DNA of 64,000 bases, taken from NCBI RefSeq assembly GCF_026914185.1, contig NC_070572.1, positions 3,906,001 to 3,970,000 on the forward strand, in the 5' to 3' direction. Shown here piece by piece: positions 30,442 through 41,736 of the stretch. Position 1 is the stretch's first letter, and every line of letters starts with the position of its first letter. The notes beneath the pieces are model-generated. The model was not told the DNA's origin. It was given only the letters and a program-made list of their open reading frames with translations, and searched no databases. The position numbers were made by a program, and so were the translations under genes. Source of the stretch: Puccinia triticina. Taxonomy: Eukaryota; Basidiomycota; Pucciniomycetes; Pucciniales; Pucciniaceae.

Positions 30442-32817
30442 ATGGCCCGCAAAAAGAAAAACACCGCCCGCAACCCTCCTCCCACTCCTCCTCTCAATCA
30501 TCCGACATTATCTGCTACCCCCACGATATCGGCGCCCAAAATAGTGAAGACCCCCGCAATATCCATTCCCAATTCCGGAAACACACAGACTTCCAAAACC
30601 TCCGCCCACCCTGAAATTGAAAAGCCAAATCCTACCGAACCTGAAGACGAGCCAAACTGGCAGTACCCTACCGCCATGGATGAAGGCTTCAATACTTTTA
30701 TTGATCATGGTTGCCGGTTAGACAGGCAGGGGTATCCGCTTTACCCGAATGGATCTACCACTTTTGTCCTCACCGCCGGTACCGAGATTGTGAATTTTGG
30801 ATCGGTTGGGTTCACCAAGAGATCCAGCAACGACACCAAGTCCGACGAGTGGCAAGTCACGCGATATTACTGCCGTGGTGTTTTACGATGCGATGAGAAT
30901 GGTTGTGATTATGCTGGCCCCCCGCCGACTGGACACGGTAAAATTGAAGAGCTTCTCAGCACGTAAGTCCTTAGTTCCCTCTCATTCATTACAACATCAG
31001 GACTGAATGCAAACTTTTTTCTTCATTTCAGTAACCCCTCATGCAAAGGGCTTGCAGGTCGATGCCCAGGGAAGATCCGCTGGCAAAGCTGCTCGGGAAC
31101 TCAATGTTGATTCGATATCCACAAGAAAACTGGATGGGGTCTCCTCCGACACCGAGGTAATCACAATCATTGGTGGCCATCGTCGAAGAAACCAGACCCC
31201 TTGGCAAAGAAGGATCTAGTTGAAACTGTCAAAAAAAATCCTAAGGCATCCGCGCTCCAGCTCAAGGTTTGATTTTTTTGTTTCTGCCCAGCTCCCCCTC
31301 CCTCCAATTTCATTTCACCCAGATAAGCTGACCTTTAAAATATTTTCCGATCAAAATATAGATTGGTAAAGCCGGTGGGCCTGGCGAGCCAAGTGACAGT
31401 GTTGTTAACATCCATGAATCCCTCGGCCACTCGGACCGGCTTCGTCACCTTCGTCGTCAGATACTTCAGCAGATCAATTTTGGTTCAGGGAAGGGTGTTA
31501 ATGATAGTAGTGATAGGTTCATGCACGACCTTTTTCAATGGCAGCTGTTGAGTAATTTTATTTTTGAATCGATTTGTCTACATTTACATTTGCTAACTTT
31601 ACAATCTAATGATCTAATTTGACAGGAACGGCATGGAAACCATATTGATTGCATGCAACGCAGGACATGAACACATCACCTTCCAGACTGAGTGGATGTC
31701 TCAGAGGCTTCTGGATTGTCGCGAAGACAACAACAATCTGTACTCGGGCGGCTTGATCTCGGACGTCACTTACCGCTTCTTTGCCACAGGTTATCTGCTC
31801 ACAACCTCCATGTACTGCGACGAAATTTCTCGATGGATTCCCGTCCAGCTCAGCTGGATACGTGGGCTGAGTGAATCGTACTACAAAGTCCACTTCTCTG
31901 TCCTTTTCCGCCAATTCCTCATCCCCTCACTCCTGCAAAGCGAGCGCGAGAACATGGCGCGAAGTGTTGTGGATTTCTCCAAAGCTCAACAATCTGGATT
32001 TGTGGCGGCGTACATGGATGTTTTTGGCGAAACCAACCGTGAGGAAGCCATGAAGAAACTGAAGGGATGCCGCAAGCACTTCCGACAATCAGTGACAAGG
32101 GTCAAGCGGAACCGGGCGGTCATCATGCCTGATGAGCAGGTTAGTTCTGGTTTGTTTTCTTATTTGAGACGTCAACACTAGCTTACATTTAATCTCACTT
32201 TAGGCTTTATTTGAAGCCAAGTGTCTCGCCCTGCTGCAGCCGTGTGAAAAAGGTGGGCCAACCCACAACGAGAGAATCGATGAGATGCGGCGCAGATTCC
32301 CCAAGGTCAAGGCTTGGCTTGACTGGTGGACTATGGCCGATGTCGAATCAATGCTTTTCCCCAGCCGCCACAAGATGCTCGAGGACTGTCCTAACGGCAA
32401 TGATCAGCTCCCAAGTTCTACTAATGCTCAGGAGAGCATGCACCAAGTCTACTACATGTTCAGGTAGGTTTGGTTCCTTGTCTTTTCATCTTAAATCTGG
32501 TTTGGAGATAAAAAAAACGCTGACTTGATTGATTGATCAGTTCTGGAAAGAAGGCTTTGATTCCAGGTTTTGCCGAGCTCTTTGCATTTGTCAAAGCTTT
32601 GGAGAAGGGCCACGAGCTCACTATGCGTGGCATCCCCATCCGGTATGGGATCAAGCCAAAGAACCAGCAAGACATCGCCCACTCGATTGGTTGGATCAAA
32701 CCTACCAAGCGGCAGAGGGCCGCAATGTACGATGGGCGCCCTCCAGACACCACCCAAGCCCTTGTCGATCATCCAACCAAACGAGTTAAAGCTCGGCAGG
32801 CCCCCAAAATCTCTTAA
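30442..32817 (+). pseudogene. DDE transposase with GCM/FLYWCH-like zinc finger (MULE/hAT-like core), one nonsense codon
   Basis: Six exons (30442-30962, 31032-31266, 31362-31546, 31626-32139, 32204-32463, 32541-32817) sum to 1,992 nt in consistent phase. A Pro/Thr-rich N-terminus is followed by a Cys/His-rich DNA-binding module (YYCRGVLRCDENGCDYAG ... CKGLAGRCPGKIRWQSC ... NHNHWWP). The catalytic core shows a first Asp in GGLISDVTYRFF, a CxxH insertion motif in KGCRKHFRQSVTRVKRN, and a Glu in SSTNAQESMHQVYYMF. TGA at 31108 interrupts the zinc finger; relatives probably have Arg there. The terminal exon overlaps the USP-like frame in the +1 frame, suggesting that the two were one polypeptide. 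Confidence 0.7.
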
Positions 32818-34741
32818 CATCAACAGGGCGATGCACACAACTTTCATGTTGTACGCTGCCTCAAAGGATTCGCTAACACGGAATCGATGTTGGTTGGCGG
32901 CTGCGTTGGACTCCCTTTATGCAATCTACAGCCCTCTTTGGCTCCAAAGCCCCGGCGGGAAAAATACCAGTCTATTCCACACTCTTGTCTCCCATTTTAC
33001 TTCCCGGACCACCAATGAGCTCATCCAGAACAAGAATCTCAAATCGATCCTCACTCGTGGATCAAACAAACTATTCGAAGCGGCTAGGAGCCTCCATCCT
33101 GACTCCTTCATCCCGGGTTCCTTTGCATCGTGCGATTTCTTCATGGAAATCATCTTGGATCCAAAAACAAACTCGTCGGAGGTCCTCAAGAGTCTGTTTT
33201 CCATTCAAGAAACTCGAGAATTCTCTTGCCCCCGGAAGATTCACAAGAAGCCAATCGATCATCCCCGAGGAGATCACCGCTTGGTGGCCCTAAAGGTCAC
33301 TAACTCTATGTTTGAAGCCAATGCAATCAACTGCGCCGACGCTGGGCTTCTGATCACCCGGTGGTCAACTTCTGGACTGGCTGGAACTTCCGGTCTACAA
33401 TGCCAGAGTTGTGGTGCCGAGCGATCCAAAAAACCCCGTCGAAGTAAGCCTTTGGAGTGTGAAGACAATCACTCCCCCAGCAACTTCCTAGAACAAACAT
33501 CAATCATCTCATTCCCCGATGGCAAATCACCCCCTCACCTTTACTTTCAAATCGACTCGGCAACAATCATCGATGAACAGAAACAGGTTGAATTCATGGG
33601 TGAGATGAATTGGCCTTTCAAGCTCACCATATCGGGGGAGGTATACACACTCATGTTGCGAGGATATTGGGGAGATGGTCACTATTGGGGAAAGGTACTG
33701 CGAACCGTTCGAGGAGTTACCGGGATTTGGCTACACAATGACCGTGTGAATGCCGGCTACGCTCAGATGGTCGACACCGTCCCCGGAAAGATCAGTGGAG
33801 CTCACCCAAATACCAGCTGGCTTCTTTACTCGCGAGAGTGGACCAACTATGAAGCTAGTTTTGTTGACCAAAGTATTGAGAGGATCCGCCGCGATAACCC
33901 CACAATCTCCTTGGGTTTTCCTTTCACACACATGAAGAGCCTGTTGAAAATATCTTACAATGGTGAAGCTACCGTGGACTCTTTGAAACCGGCCGAACCG
34001 GCGATCATCAGAAACAAATCTACCAAGAACCTGAATGAGAAAATCTCGGACTATTCATCTGATTCCCAACATTCCAGCTCTGAAAATTCCAGCAAAGATT
34101 CCACTGAGGTTAGCGGCGAAGAAACTGGAGAAGATTCCAGTGAAGATGGTGAGCAAAATGATGCTCCAGGCAATCCTTTGAGTCCACCAAGCAAACCAAT
34201 CAAGATCCTTCTTCGTCTGAAGAAGGCTCAGCCGGTTTCTACCAAGCCGAAACCTCAATCCGAAGAAGTGGAATCTCGTGCACCGATGATCAACCCCACT
34301 GAAAAGCTCCCAGCCTGGCGTGGCCGCCCTCCAAAGGTCCGCCCGGTTGTTCAGACTGCTCAGATTGGCGACCCTTCCCATCCGGACCACAGTGATCATG
34401 ACACCGGACCCAAACACCCAGCTTGTGACCGTGCCTCAGATAATCAACCAATGCAGAAATCCACAGCTGCAAATAAACCGACCGGGAAGCAAGGACAACC
34501 TAGGAAGGAGGCTGCTGAAGCAAACCGGTTGAACTTTGTGTCTGCCCCGTTGCACGATTCGGATTGGGAGCGCATTACGGCACGCGCGGCTGCCAACTGG
34601 AAATCTCACTGGAACATCGAGAAAGAAAAGTATGCGGTGACCCGGAAAAATCAACATGCTCAATCGGCCAGCCAACCAGCACAATCGGTGATTGGCAAGG
34701 AGGATCAACCTCATCAAATGGCGAGCCAACCTGCACCTTGA
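32732..34741 (+). CDS. Transposon-encoded ubiquitin-specific protease (USP/C19)-like protein with AT-hook tail
   Basis: The frame is open from about 32570; ATG 32732 is the first useful methionine if translated alone. USP features appear in order: Cys box NRCWLAAALDSLYAIYSPLW (Cys codon 32888), a zinc-ribbon-like QCQSCG ... LEC (about 33396-33462), and His box GDGHYWGKVLR (His codon 33680). GIWLHNDRVNAGYA follows with a candidate third residue (Asp codon 33740). After the domain come an acidic Ser/Glu-rich stretch and an AT-hook-like WRGRPPKVRP (about 34314). USPs cleave ubiquitin from proteins; here the protein may act on host chromatin or protect the transposase. No internal stop is present. 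It could be a separate protein or the C-terminal half of the transposase joined by a +1 shift. Confidence 0.65.
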   Translation: MGALQTPPKPLSIIQPNELKLGRPPKSLNINRAMHTTFMLYAASKDSLTRNRCWLAAALDSLYAIYSPLWLQSPGGKNTSLFHTLVSHFTSRTTNELIQNKNLKSILTRGSNKLFEAARSLHPDSFIPGSFASCDFFMEIILDPKTNSSEVLKSLFSIQETREFSCPRKIHKKPIDHPRGDHRLVALKVTNSMFEANAINCADAGLLITRWSTSGLAGTSGLQCQSCGAERSKKPRRSKPLECEDNHSPSNFLEQTSIISFPDGKSPPHLYFQIDSATIIDEQKQVEFMGEMNWPFKLTISGEVYTLMLRGYWGDGHYWGKVLRTVRGVTGIWLHNDRVNAGYAQMVDTVPGKISGAHPNTSWLLYSREWTNYEASFVDQSIERIRRDNPTISLGFPFTHMKSLLKISYNGEATVDSLKPAEPAIIRNKSTKNLNEKISDYSSDSQHSSSENSSKDSTEVSGEETGEDSSEDGEQNDAPGNPLSPPSKPIKILLRLKKAQPVSTKPKPQSEEVESRAPMINPTEKLPAWRGRPPKVRPVVQTAQIGDPSHPDHSDHDTGPKHPACDRASDNQPMQKSTAANKPTGKQGQPRKEAAEANRLNFVSAPLHDSDWERITARAAANWKSHWNIEKEKYAVTRKNQHAQSASQPAQSVIGKEDQPHQMASQPAP

Positions 34742-34994
34742 AAAGGTGCAGGTGGGCCATTGGCGGCGAGACCAACAAGAGTAGGGTTGCGCAGGTCCTT
34801 GAGGGGTACCACAGGTGTTTGATTCGCCTGTTTTGATTTATTGTGCTTTCTTCTCCCCATCATTTCTCCTCCGCCTCCTTGCTTTTTACTTGGGCTTCTT
34901 TTTAAGTCATCTGATTTCACTATTGTTCTCCCTCTGATACGTGGCGGTTTTGCTTTGTTTTGATTTTTTTCTTGGCCATAGGGCCTTTTTTTGC

Positions 34995-35350
34995 AAGGCA
35001 ATGCAAAATTGCCCGCCTGCGGAGGGATATGTAATTTTACATTACTTTTTTTACAATGGGCCCCACTTGGTAAAGCAATTAATTTGCAAAATTAATTGTT
35101 TTGCCTCTCTGGTGCACCATTGCAATGTCAGATTTTGCAATGTCTGGGCGTGGTAAGAATGACATGGTAAATTTGTACATAAAAAGGGATCATGTGCAAA
35201 TCTACAAATTAGTTTTTACATTCTCTGGTTTTGCAATGCCCTCAATTGTGAGCAATTTTGTAAAATTATTTGTTTTGTGGATAATGTGTAATTTTGCAAT
35301 GTTATCATTTTACAATGTCCTTACATTGTAAAAGAGGAATTGTAAAAATC
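34995..35350. repeat. Subterminal cluster of TTACAATG/TTGCAATG motifs, right
   Basis: Repeated TTTTACAATG, TTTTGCAATG, CATTGTAAAA and CAATGTC motifs, similar in type to the cluster at 29855-30115 on the other side of the coding region. Confidence 0.55.
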
Positions 35351-35506
35351 AACAGCCCCTTTTGAAATTAGTTTACCAGTTTAGCATATTTGTGTCAGGT
35401 TCTTTTTTTTATCTATTTTTTGGCAACCACAGATTAATGAGGAACATTTCCACATAAAATTTTGTTGGACAATTGTTCTGCATAGAAAACCTAGAAATAT
35501 TGTGTT

Positions 35507-38130
35507 TGGGGTCACATCCATTATGCAGCAGCTACAATCTAATCAGTTGCCAAATATCACTACTGTGGTAGTTTCTTGGTGTTTCTGCCACTATATCTCA
35601 TCCCAGCGGAATTCTTCCAAGATATTGTTACAAAAATTTTGAAAAGTGCCCAACGTTTCATTATGTACCTTTACTGACCTCAAAACACCTAAATGTAGCA
35701 GCTACAGTCTGATCAGTTTCCAAATATCACTACTTTGGTAGGTTCTTAGTATTTCTGCCACTATATCTCATCCCAGCGTGGGAATTCTTCTGCAATATTA
35801 TTACCAAAATGTTTTCAAGTCCCCTGAGTTTCATTATGTACCTTTACTGACCACAAAACCCCCCAATGTAGCAGCTACAGTCTGACCGGTTTCCAAATAT
35901 CACTACTTTGGTAGTTTCTTGGTGTTTCTGCCACTACAACTCATCCCAGCCTGCGAACCCTTCTGCCACATGGTAACCAAAATGTTTATAGGCCCCCAAA
36001 GTTTCTTTATGTACCTTTACTGACCACAAAGCCTCCAAATGTAGCAGCTACAGTCTGATCAGCTCCCAAATATCACTACTTTGGCAGTTTCTTGGTGTTT
36101 CTGCCACTATATCTCATCCCAGGGTGGGAATCCTGCTGCCATATAGTTAACCAAATGTTTAGAGGCCCCCAGAGTTTCATTATGTACCTTTAATGACCAC
36201 AAAACCTCCAAATGTAGAAGCTACAGTCTGATCAGTTCCCAAATATCACCACTTTGGTAGTTTCTTGGTGTTTCTGCCACTATATCTCATCCCAGCGTGG
36301 GAATCCTTCTGCCATATGGTTACCAAAACATTGAGAGGCCCCCAAAGATTCATTATGTATCTTTAATCACCATCAAACCCCCAAATGTAGAAGCTACACT
36401 CTGATCAGTTTCCAAATATCACTACTTTGGTAGCTTCTTGGTGTTCCTGCCACTTTACCTCATCCCAGCGTGGGAATTCTTCTGCCATATGGTTAACAAA
36501 GTGTCCACAAGCCCCCAAAGTTTCATTATGTACCTTTACTGACCAGAAAATCTCCAAATGCAGCAGCTACAGTGTCATCAGTTCCCAAATATCACTACTT
36601 TGGTAGTTTCTTGGTGTTTCTGCCACTATATCTCATCCCAGCGTGGGAATGATCTTTCTGCCATATGGTTACCAAAATGTTGAGAGGCCCCCAAAGATTC
36701 ATTATGTACATTTAATCACCACAAAACACCCAAATGTAGCAGCTACAGTCTGATCAGTCCCCAAATATCACTACTTTGGTAGTTTCTTGGTGTTTCTGCC
36801 ACTATACCTCATCCCAGCGTGGGGATCTTTCTGCCATATGGTTACCAAAATGTTGAGAGGCCCCCAAAGATTCATTATGTACATTTAATCACCACAAAAC
36901 CCCCAAATGTAGCAGCTACAGTCTGATCAGTTCCCAAATATCACTACTTTGGTAGGTTCTTGGTCTTCCTGCCACTATATCTCATCCCAACGTGGGAATC
37001 CTTCTACCATATTGTTACCAAAATGTTTAGAGGCCCCATATTTGGGAACTGATCAGACTGTAGCTGCTACATTTGGGGGTTTTGTGGTCAATAAAGGTAC
37101 CTAATGAAACTTTGGGGCCTCTTAAACATTTTGGTAAACATATGGCAGAAGAATGCACACGCTGGGATGCGGTATAGTGGCAGAAACACCAAGAAACTAC
37201 CAAAGTAGTGATATTTGGGAACTGATCAGACTGTAGCTTCTGCATTTGGGGGTTTTGTGGTGATTAAAGGTACATAAATAATCTTTGGGGGCCTCTAACC
37301 ATTTTGGTAACCATATGGCAGAAGGATTCCCAAGCTGGGATGAGGTATAGTTGCAGAAACACCAAGAAACTACCAAAGTAGTGATATTTGGGAACTGATC
37401 AGACTGTAGCTTCTACATTCGGGGGTTTTGTGGTCTGGTAAAGGTACATAATGAAACTCTGGGGGCCTTTGAACAATTTGTTAGACATATGGCAGAAGTA
37501 TTCCCACCCTGGGATGAGATATAGTGGCAGAAACACCAAGAAACTGCCAAAGTAGTGATATTTGGGAACTGATCAGACTGTAGCTGCTACATTTGGAGGC
37601 TTTGTGGTCAGTAAAGGTACATAATGAAACTTTGGGGGGCTGTAAACATTTTGGTAACCATGTGGCAGAAGGATTCCCAGGCTGGGATGAGACGTAGTGG
37701 CAGAAACACCAAGAAACTACCAAATTAGTGATATTTGGAAACAGGTCAGACTGTAGCTGCTACATTGGGCGGTTTTGTGGTCAGTAAAGGTACATAATGA
37801 AACTATGGGGGCTTGACAACATTTTGGTAATAATATTGTAGAAGAATTCCCAAGCTAGGATTAGATATAGTGGCAGAAACACTAAGAACCTACCAAAGTA
37901 GTGATATTTGGAAACTGATCAGACTGTAGCTGCTACGTTTAAGTGTTTTGTGGTCAGTAAAGCCTAAGGTACATAATGAAACTTCGGGCACTTTTCAAAT
38001 TTTTCTAACAATATCTTGGAAGAATTCCCACGCTGGGATGAGATATAGTCGCAGAAACACCAAAAAACTACCACAGTAGTGATATATGGCAACTGATTAG
38101 ATTGTAGCTGCTGCATAATGGATGTGACCC
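35507..38130. repeat. Inverted array of about 173-bp repeats
   Basis: Nine tandem units of about 173 bp in plus orientation run from 35507 to about 37030; the core CAGCTACAGTCTGATCAGTT starts near 35527, 35697, 35870, 36044, 36217, 36389, 36562, 36738 and 36911. Seven units in opposite orientation follow, with cores near 37047, 37213, 37388, 37561, 37734, 37908 and 38085. The symmetry centre is near 37035. The outer flanks (35355-35510 and 38130-38285) are inverted copies too. No coding capacity was recognised. Confidence 0.9.
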
Positions 38131-38281
38131 AAAACACAATATTTCTGGGTTTTCTATGCAGAAAAATTGTCCGATGAAATCTTATATAGAAATATTCCTC
38201 ATTAATCTGTGGTTGACAAAAAGTAGATAAAAAAAAGAACCTGACACAAATATGCTAAGCCATGGTAAACTAATTTCAAAA

Positions 38282-39148
38282 AGGCCTTCTATGCATGTAG
38301 CACTTCAAGTATAATGTGCAATATCTTCAGGAATTTAAACCAATCAAATTAACAATGTGTGCAGGATGGTATCATGAGAGAGGTCAGGGGTCAATGTTTT
38401 TCCTTTTTTGAAAAAAAGTAGATTTGGAGACTTCTGACAACAAAGGGTAGTTACGCTACGCGTAACGCGTAGATAACGGTAACGTAACAAAAAAAATTTC
38501 GTTATCTACGCGTTACGCGTAACGGCAGTGCAATTACGTTATCGCAACACGTTGAGCTGGTTTTTTTTATGCTCGTTGCGTTATCCGGGCGCGCGGAGCC
38601 CTTGAGAACGGGAAAAAAATGAGGCTAAAAAGCCTTAAATGGCCTGTTATCGCGCTATCCGGGGGATAACGCGATAAAGGGCCTCAAAAATGAGGCCCAT
38701 TACGTTACACGCGGGGCCTGAAATTACCCCGTTACTAGTAAAGTAACGGGGGGCCAGATAACGGGGGTAGTTACGTTACCAAAATTGCGCGGATAACGCA
38801 ACGTAATGTAACTACCCTTTGTTGCTTCTGATAACATCAATTGTTGAAGTAAAAAAAAAGAAAAAAAAAATTGAGACCATTCAGCCACCCTGGATTAATC
38901 CTAAAACTTGCAATGTCTTTTTTTCATGAAGAATTGAATGGTGTATGTAGAAATTTATGAATGTTATCAGGCAAAAAAAAGATTCCTGTGGCTTGAAGCA
39001 AATACAGGGTGAAGGAGAGAGATTATAGAAGAGTATTAAGGAGACATGGAACACAGACAAAGGTATCAAGAGGAATAAAAAAAAAATTGATCAATATACG
39101 CTATATTGATCAATATACGACATCACAAATTCATCCATCTTGGTAGTG
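38282..39148 (-). repeat. Right terminal inverted repeat of the 9.8-kb element, interrupted by a MITE
   Basis: Inverted counterpart of 29348-29847. It is split by a 387-bp insertion at 38438-38824. Confidence 0.85.
38438..38824. mobile_element. 387-bp MITE rich in GTAACG palindromes
   Basis: Ends are inverted repeats CAACAAAGGGTAGTTACG / CGTAATGTAACTACCCTTTG-TTG. It is flanked by a 7-bp duplication CTTCTGA (38431-38437 and 38825-38831), and the uninterrupted sequence is seen in the left inverted repeat near 29685. The interior is full of TAACGCGTAACG-type palindromes. There is no coding capacity, and the superfamily is uncertain. Confidence 0.85.
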
Positions 39149-39151
39149 CAC

Positions 39152-41282
39152 ATACTGCAACCTTTGGTCCTCAAGCTTAAAGAGTTTTGTTTGAATCAAC
39201 CAGCATTCATCCTGAAGGTAGAACATTGCGTGCAGCCATATTCCCTCTGATTGCAGATCTGCCAGCACTCCGCAAGACCAATGGATTTGGCAGTCATGCA
39301 GCGCTCCTGTTTTGTTCATTATGTCTGCTTAAGAAGGAGAATCTGCACGAGACAGACACCACAAGGTTTCTTCCACGAACAGACGAGGCGCACCGGCAAG
39401 ACGCTGCCGCTTGGCTTCATCTTGAAAACTACACTGAACGGAAGAAATTCGCCAAAAAGCATGGTGCACGGTGGAGCGTTCTCAATGAGCTGCCATATTG
39501 GCGGCCTGTCCAATACTCTTCAATTGAAATGATGCACGCCTTAGTCCTGGGTGACTTAAAGGATCACAGCATGCGATTCTTGAATTTGCCCGCAGCTGGT
39601 GCACAACTCAAGTCGATGCAAGAGCTAGATGAAGCCTGGCAAAACGACATCTCTTACGCCGAGCGTCCTTTCGGCGGAGAGCCCTGATCATCCACCAGTG
39701 GAAAGCCCGGGGGGAAGAGGAAGCGTGAAAGTTCTTTTGCCAAGGTTCCTGAAGCTCAAAGACCAAGCAAACAAACCCGTCAGACCGGTGGTCAGGGGAG
39801 CATGGCTACCAAGACAAACAATCTGCAAGTCCGCAATTCGGCAGATGCAATCAGCGAAGCTGGCCCTCACGCCAGTTCTGATTCCTCAGCCACGCACTCC
39901 TACCAACTGCGGGTCCAGAAGAGAGCATTGTACAACACATGCGAGGAGGAGGAGAGTGCTGATTCTGACACAGGCGCGAGTGACGATACTGTGACCGGTC
40001 AGCAAACAAAAAGAAGCAGTGCGCAACTGCCAGTGGATTCACCTGATCATCCTCGACTATTGCCCGAGGAATTGGATATTGTCCGTCGAACCATTCTTCA
40101 CACCACCTTACCTTCTTGGATTGACAGAGTGCCCCAAAACTTGGGTTGTGCCAGCCATGGCTCATTGAAGGCCGCCGAATAGCTGATCCTGTACAAGGTC
40201 TACTATACGATTGCGTTGATTCCCTACTGGGTCAAATCTCGGGAGAGCGCAGCAACAAGCCAAACCAAAAGAAGGAAATCACTGCTATTAGAATCAACCA
40301 CAACACTTTCAAAAGTAGCACACTTCCTCACTCTACTGGTGATAGAGGTGGAAGACCTCACTGAACTAGACAGCCCGATCCTCAAGTACCGCCAATATCT
40401 ACAGGATGGCTGGCCCTCTGCACCTAGCAAGCCTAATCTCCATTTGACCCAGCATTTCTCGGAAGTTATCCGGAGATTTGGGCCTCCTTGGTCAACAGCA
40501 GCATGGGCACAGGAACGAGTGAACAGGATGCTCCAGAGGCTTCCTACCAATCACCACCTGAGTCAGTTTTTTGTGTTGCGGTATGGCTTCTGAGAGATTC
40601 ATTGAAATTTGGTGTTTGTGCGTGTGCAGCTGAGATCCCCAAGACCTTGGTAAACAAATGGCACATCACCTCAAACCTCCGCTCTATCCAACATGATACA
40701 CCGTATGTTTTGTCCAATTTGTCGGAGGCGGAGTTAGAGGAGGAAAGGTTGGCTCTGATCCAGCTGGATAAGCCTTTGTATCTCAAGTGGCAGCATGCGG
40801 TGGCACATCAAGAGCGCGCAGGATCTACTCCTGTGGCTCAGTCTCATTGGCATTTAGATGCCACCATTGCCACTTTGCGGAGCGTCCAGGCCAACCGTAA
40901 GACATTCACTCCAAAGCAGCAGCACGAAGGAAATTGCTTGGTCAAATTTTACCATTGCAAGATCCAACGTTTCGGTGAGATTCAAGTCATATTCCAATCA
41001 ACACAAACTCCGGGCAAGACCTGGCTGGCGGTCATGCCATTCAAAGAGCTACAAAGGAGCGAAGATCCGTACGGTGATTACCCGGATCTCAACTGTTGAA
41101 TGGTGAAGGCGGAGCATGAGGTCACAGCAGTCATAGAAAGGGATCACATCATCGGCCACGTTGCAATCATGCGGCATTCTGCCGGCACCTTTGGATTTCC
41201 CGGGGAAACAATCAGCGCTCTGGGCTTACAAACCGCGGTAAGTGGGGGCTCTCACTTCGGATGCCAAATGTTGGTGCGTTAG
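39152..41282 (+). pseudogene. Tnp2-type (CACTA) transposase, 3' part
   Basis: Joined after codon 29345-29347 it continues KQINH with ILQPLVLKLKEF, then needs a one-base shift near 39185. The open frame then reads SIHPEGRTLRAAIFPLIADL, GFGSHAALLFCSLC and LNELPYWRPVQYSSIEMMHA with LVLGDLKDH, all Tnp2 hallmarks. A basic KPGGKRKRE stretch and PSWIDRVPQNLGCASHG follow, then a C-terminal DYPDLNC / IIGHVAIMRHSAGTFG. In-frame stops at 39685 (TGA), 40180 (TAG) and 41097 (TGA), plus an intron near 40600, break it. With the insertion, this transposase is dead. Confidence 0.8.
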
Positions 41283-41736
41283 CTGATTGGGGGTGTTTGG
41301 ACTGTCCTACAAATCTGTAGGGATGGGAAAGCCTGGTGGATGATTGAGCATACCTGTAATCAAAGGGAAGGTGGGGCACATCACAGAATGTGGCTGACAC
41401 TAGGGGCAGGTTACTGTGTGTGGAGCCTTGCAGAGCATTTGAACACATCCCTTTATGTGGTACCCCGACGAATTGAAAGAAACGCCACGTTTTTGTTGGA
41501 GGTGGAGATCACTGTGCTTGATTTGTGTCTGAATTTGCTCATGACTGGTGATTCAGACTCACTTCCCACCTACTTTGTCGATTCTTGTCCCCCGACGTTG
41601 CCCCTCAGATATCCCTTGGCAGTAGACTTTCCTATTTCCATGGTCACCAGTACCACTTCATTGATCTTTTCTGCCACAATATCTTTGAACTTGCCTGCGC
41701 GCTTGATCACCAGAGTGCCCAACATCACAGTCTGCA

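Larger units (their letters stand above)
29348..39148. mobile_element. 9.8-kb element with CACTA-type ends inserted in the Tnp2 gene
   Basis: Termini are exact inverted repeats beginning CACTACCAAGATGGATGAAT and are flanked by a 3-bp duplication CAC (29345-29347 and 39149-39151). Both features fit the CACTA superfamily. The inverted repeats run about 500 bp on the left and about 480 bp on the right, once an inserted MITE is discounted. Inside, in order: a repeat-rich subterminal region, a DDE transposase gene (30442-32817), a USP-like frame (32732-34741), a second subterminal cluster and a large inverted array of 173-bp repeats. Confidence 0.9.

Noticed and set aside
35507..38130. CRISPR-like array
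   Set aside because: Units are 173 bp with no unique spacers, switch orientation and lie inside a eukaryotic transposon.
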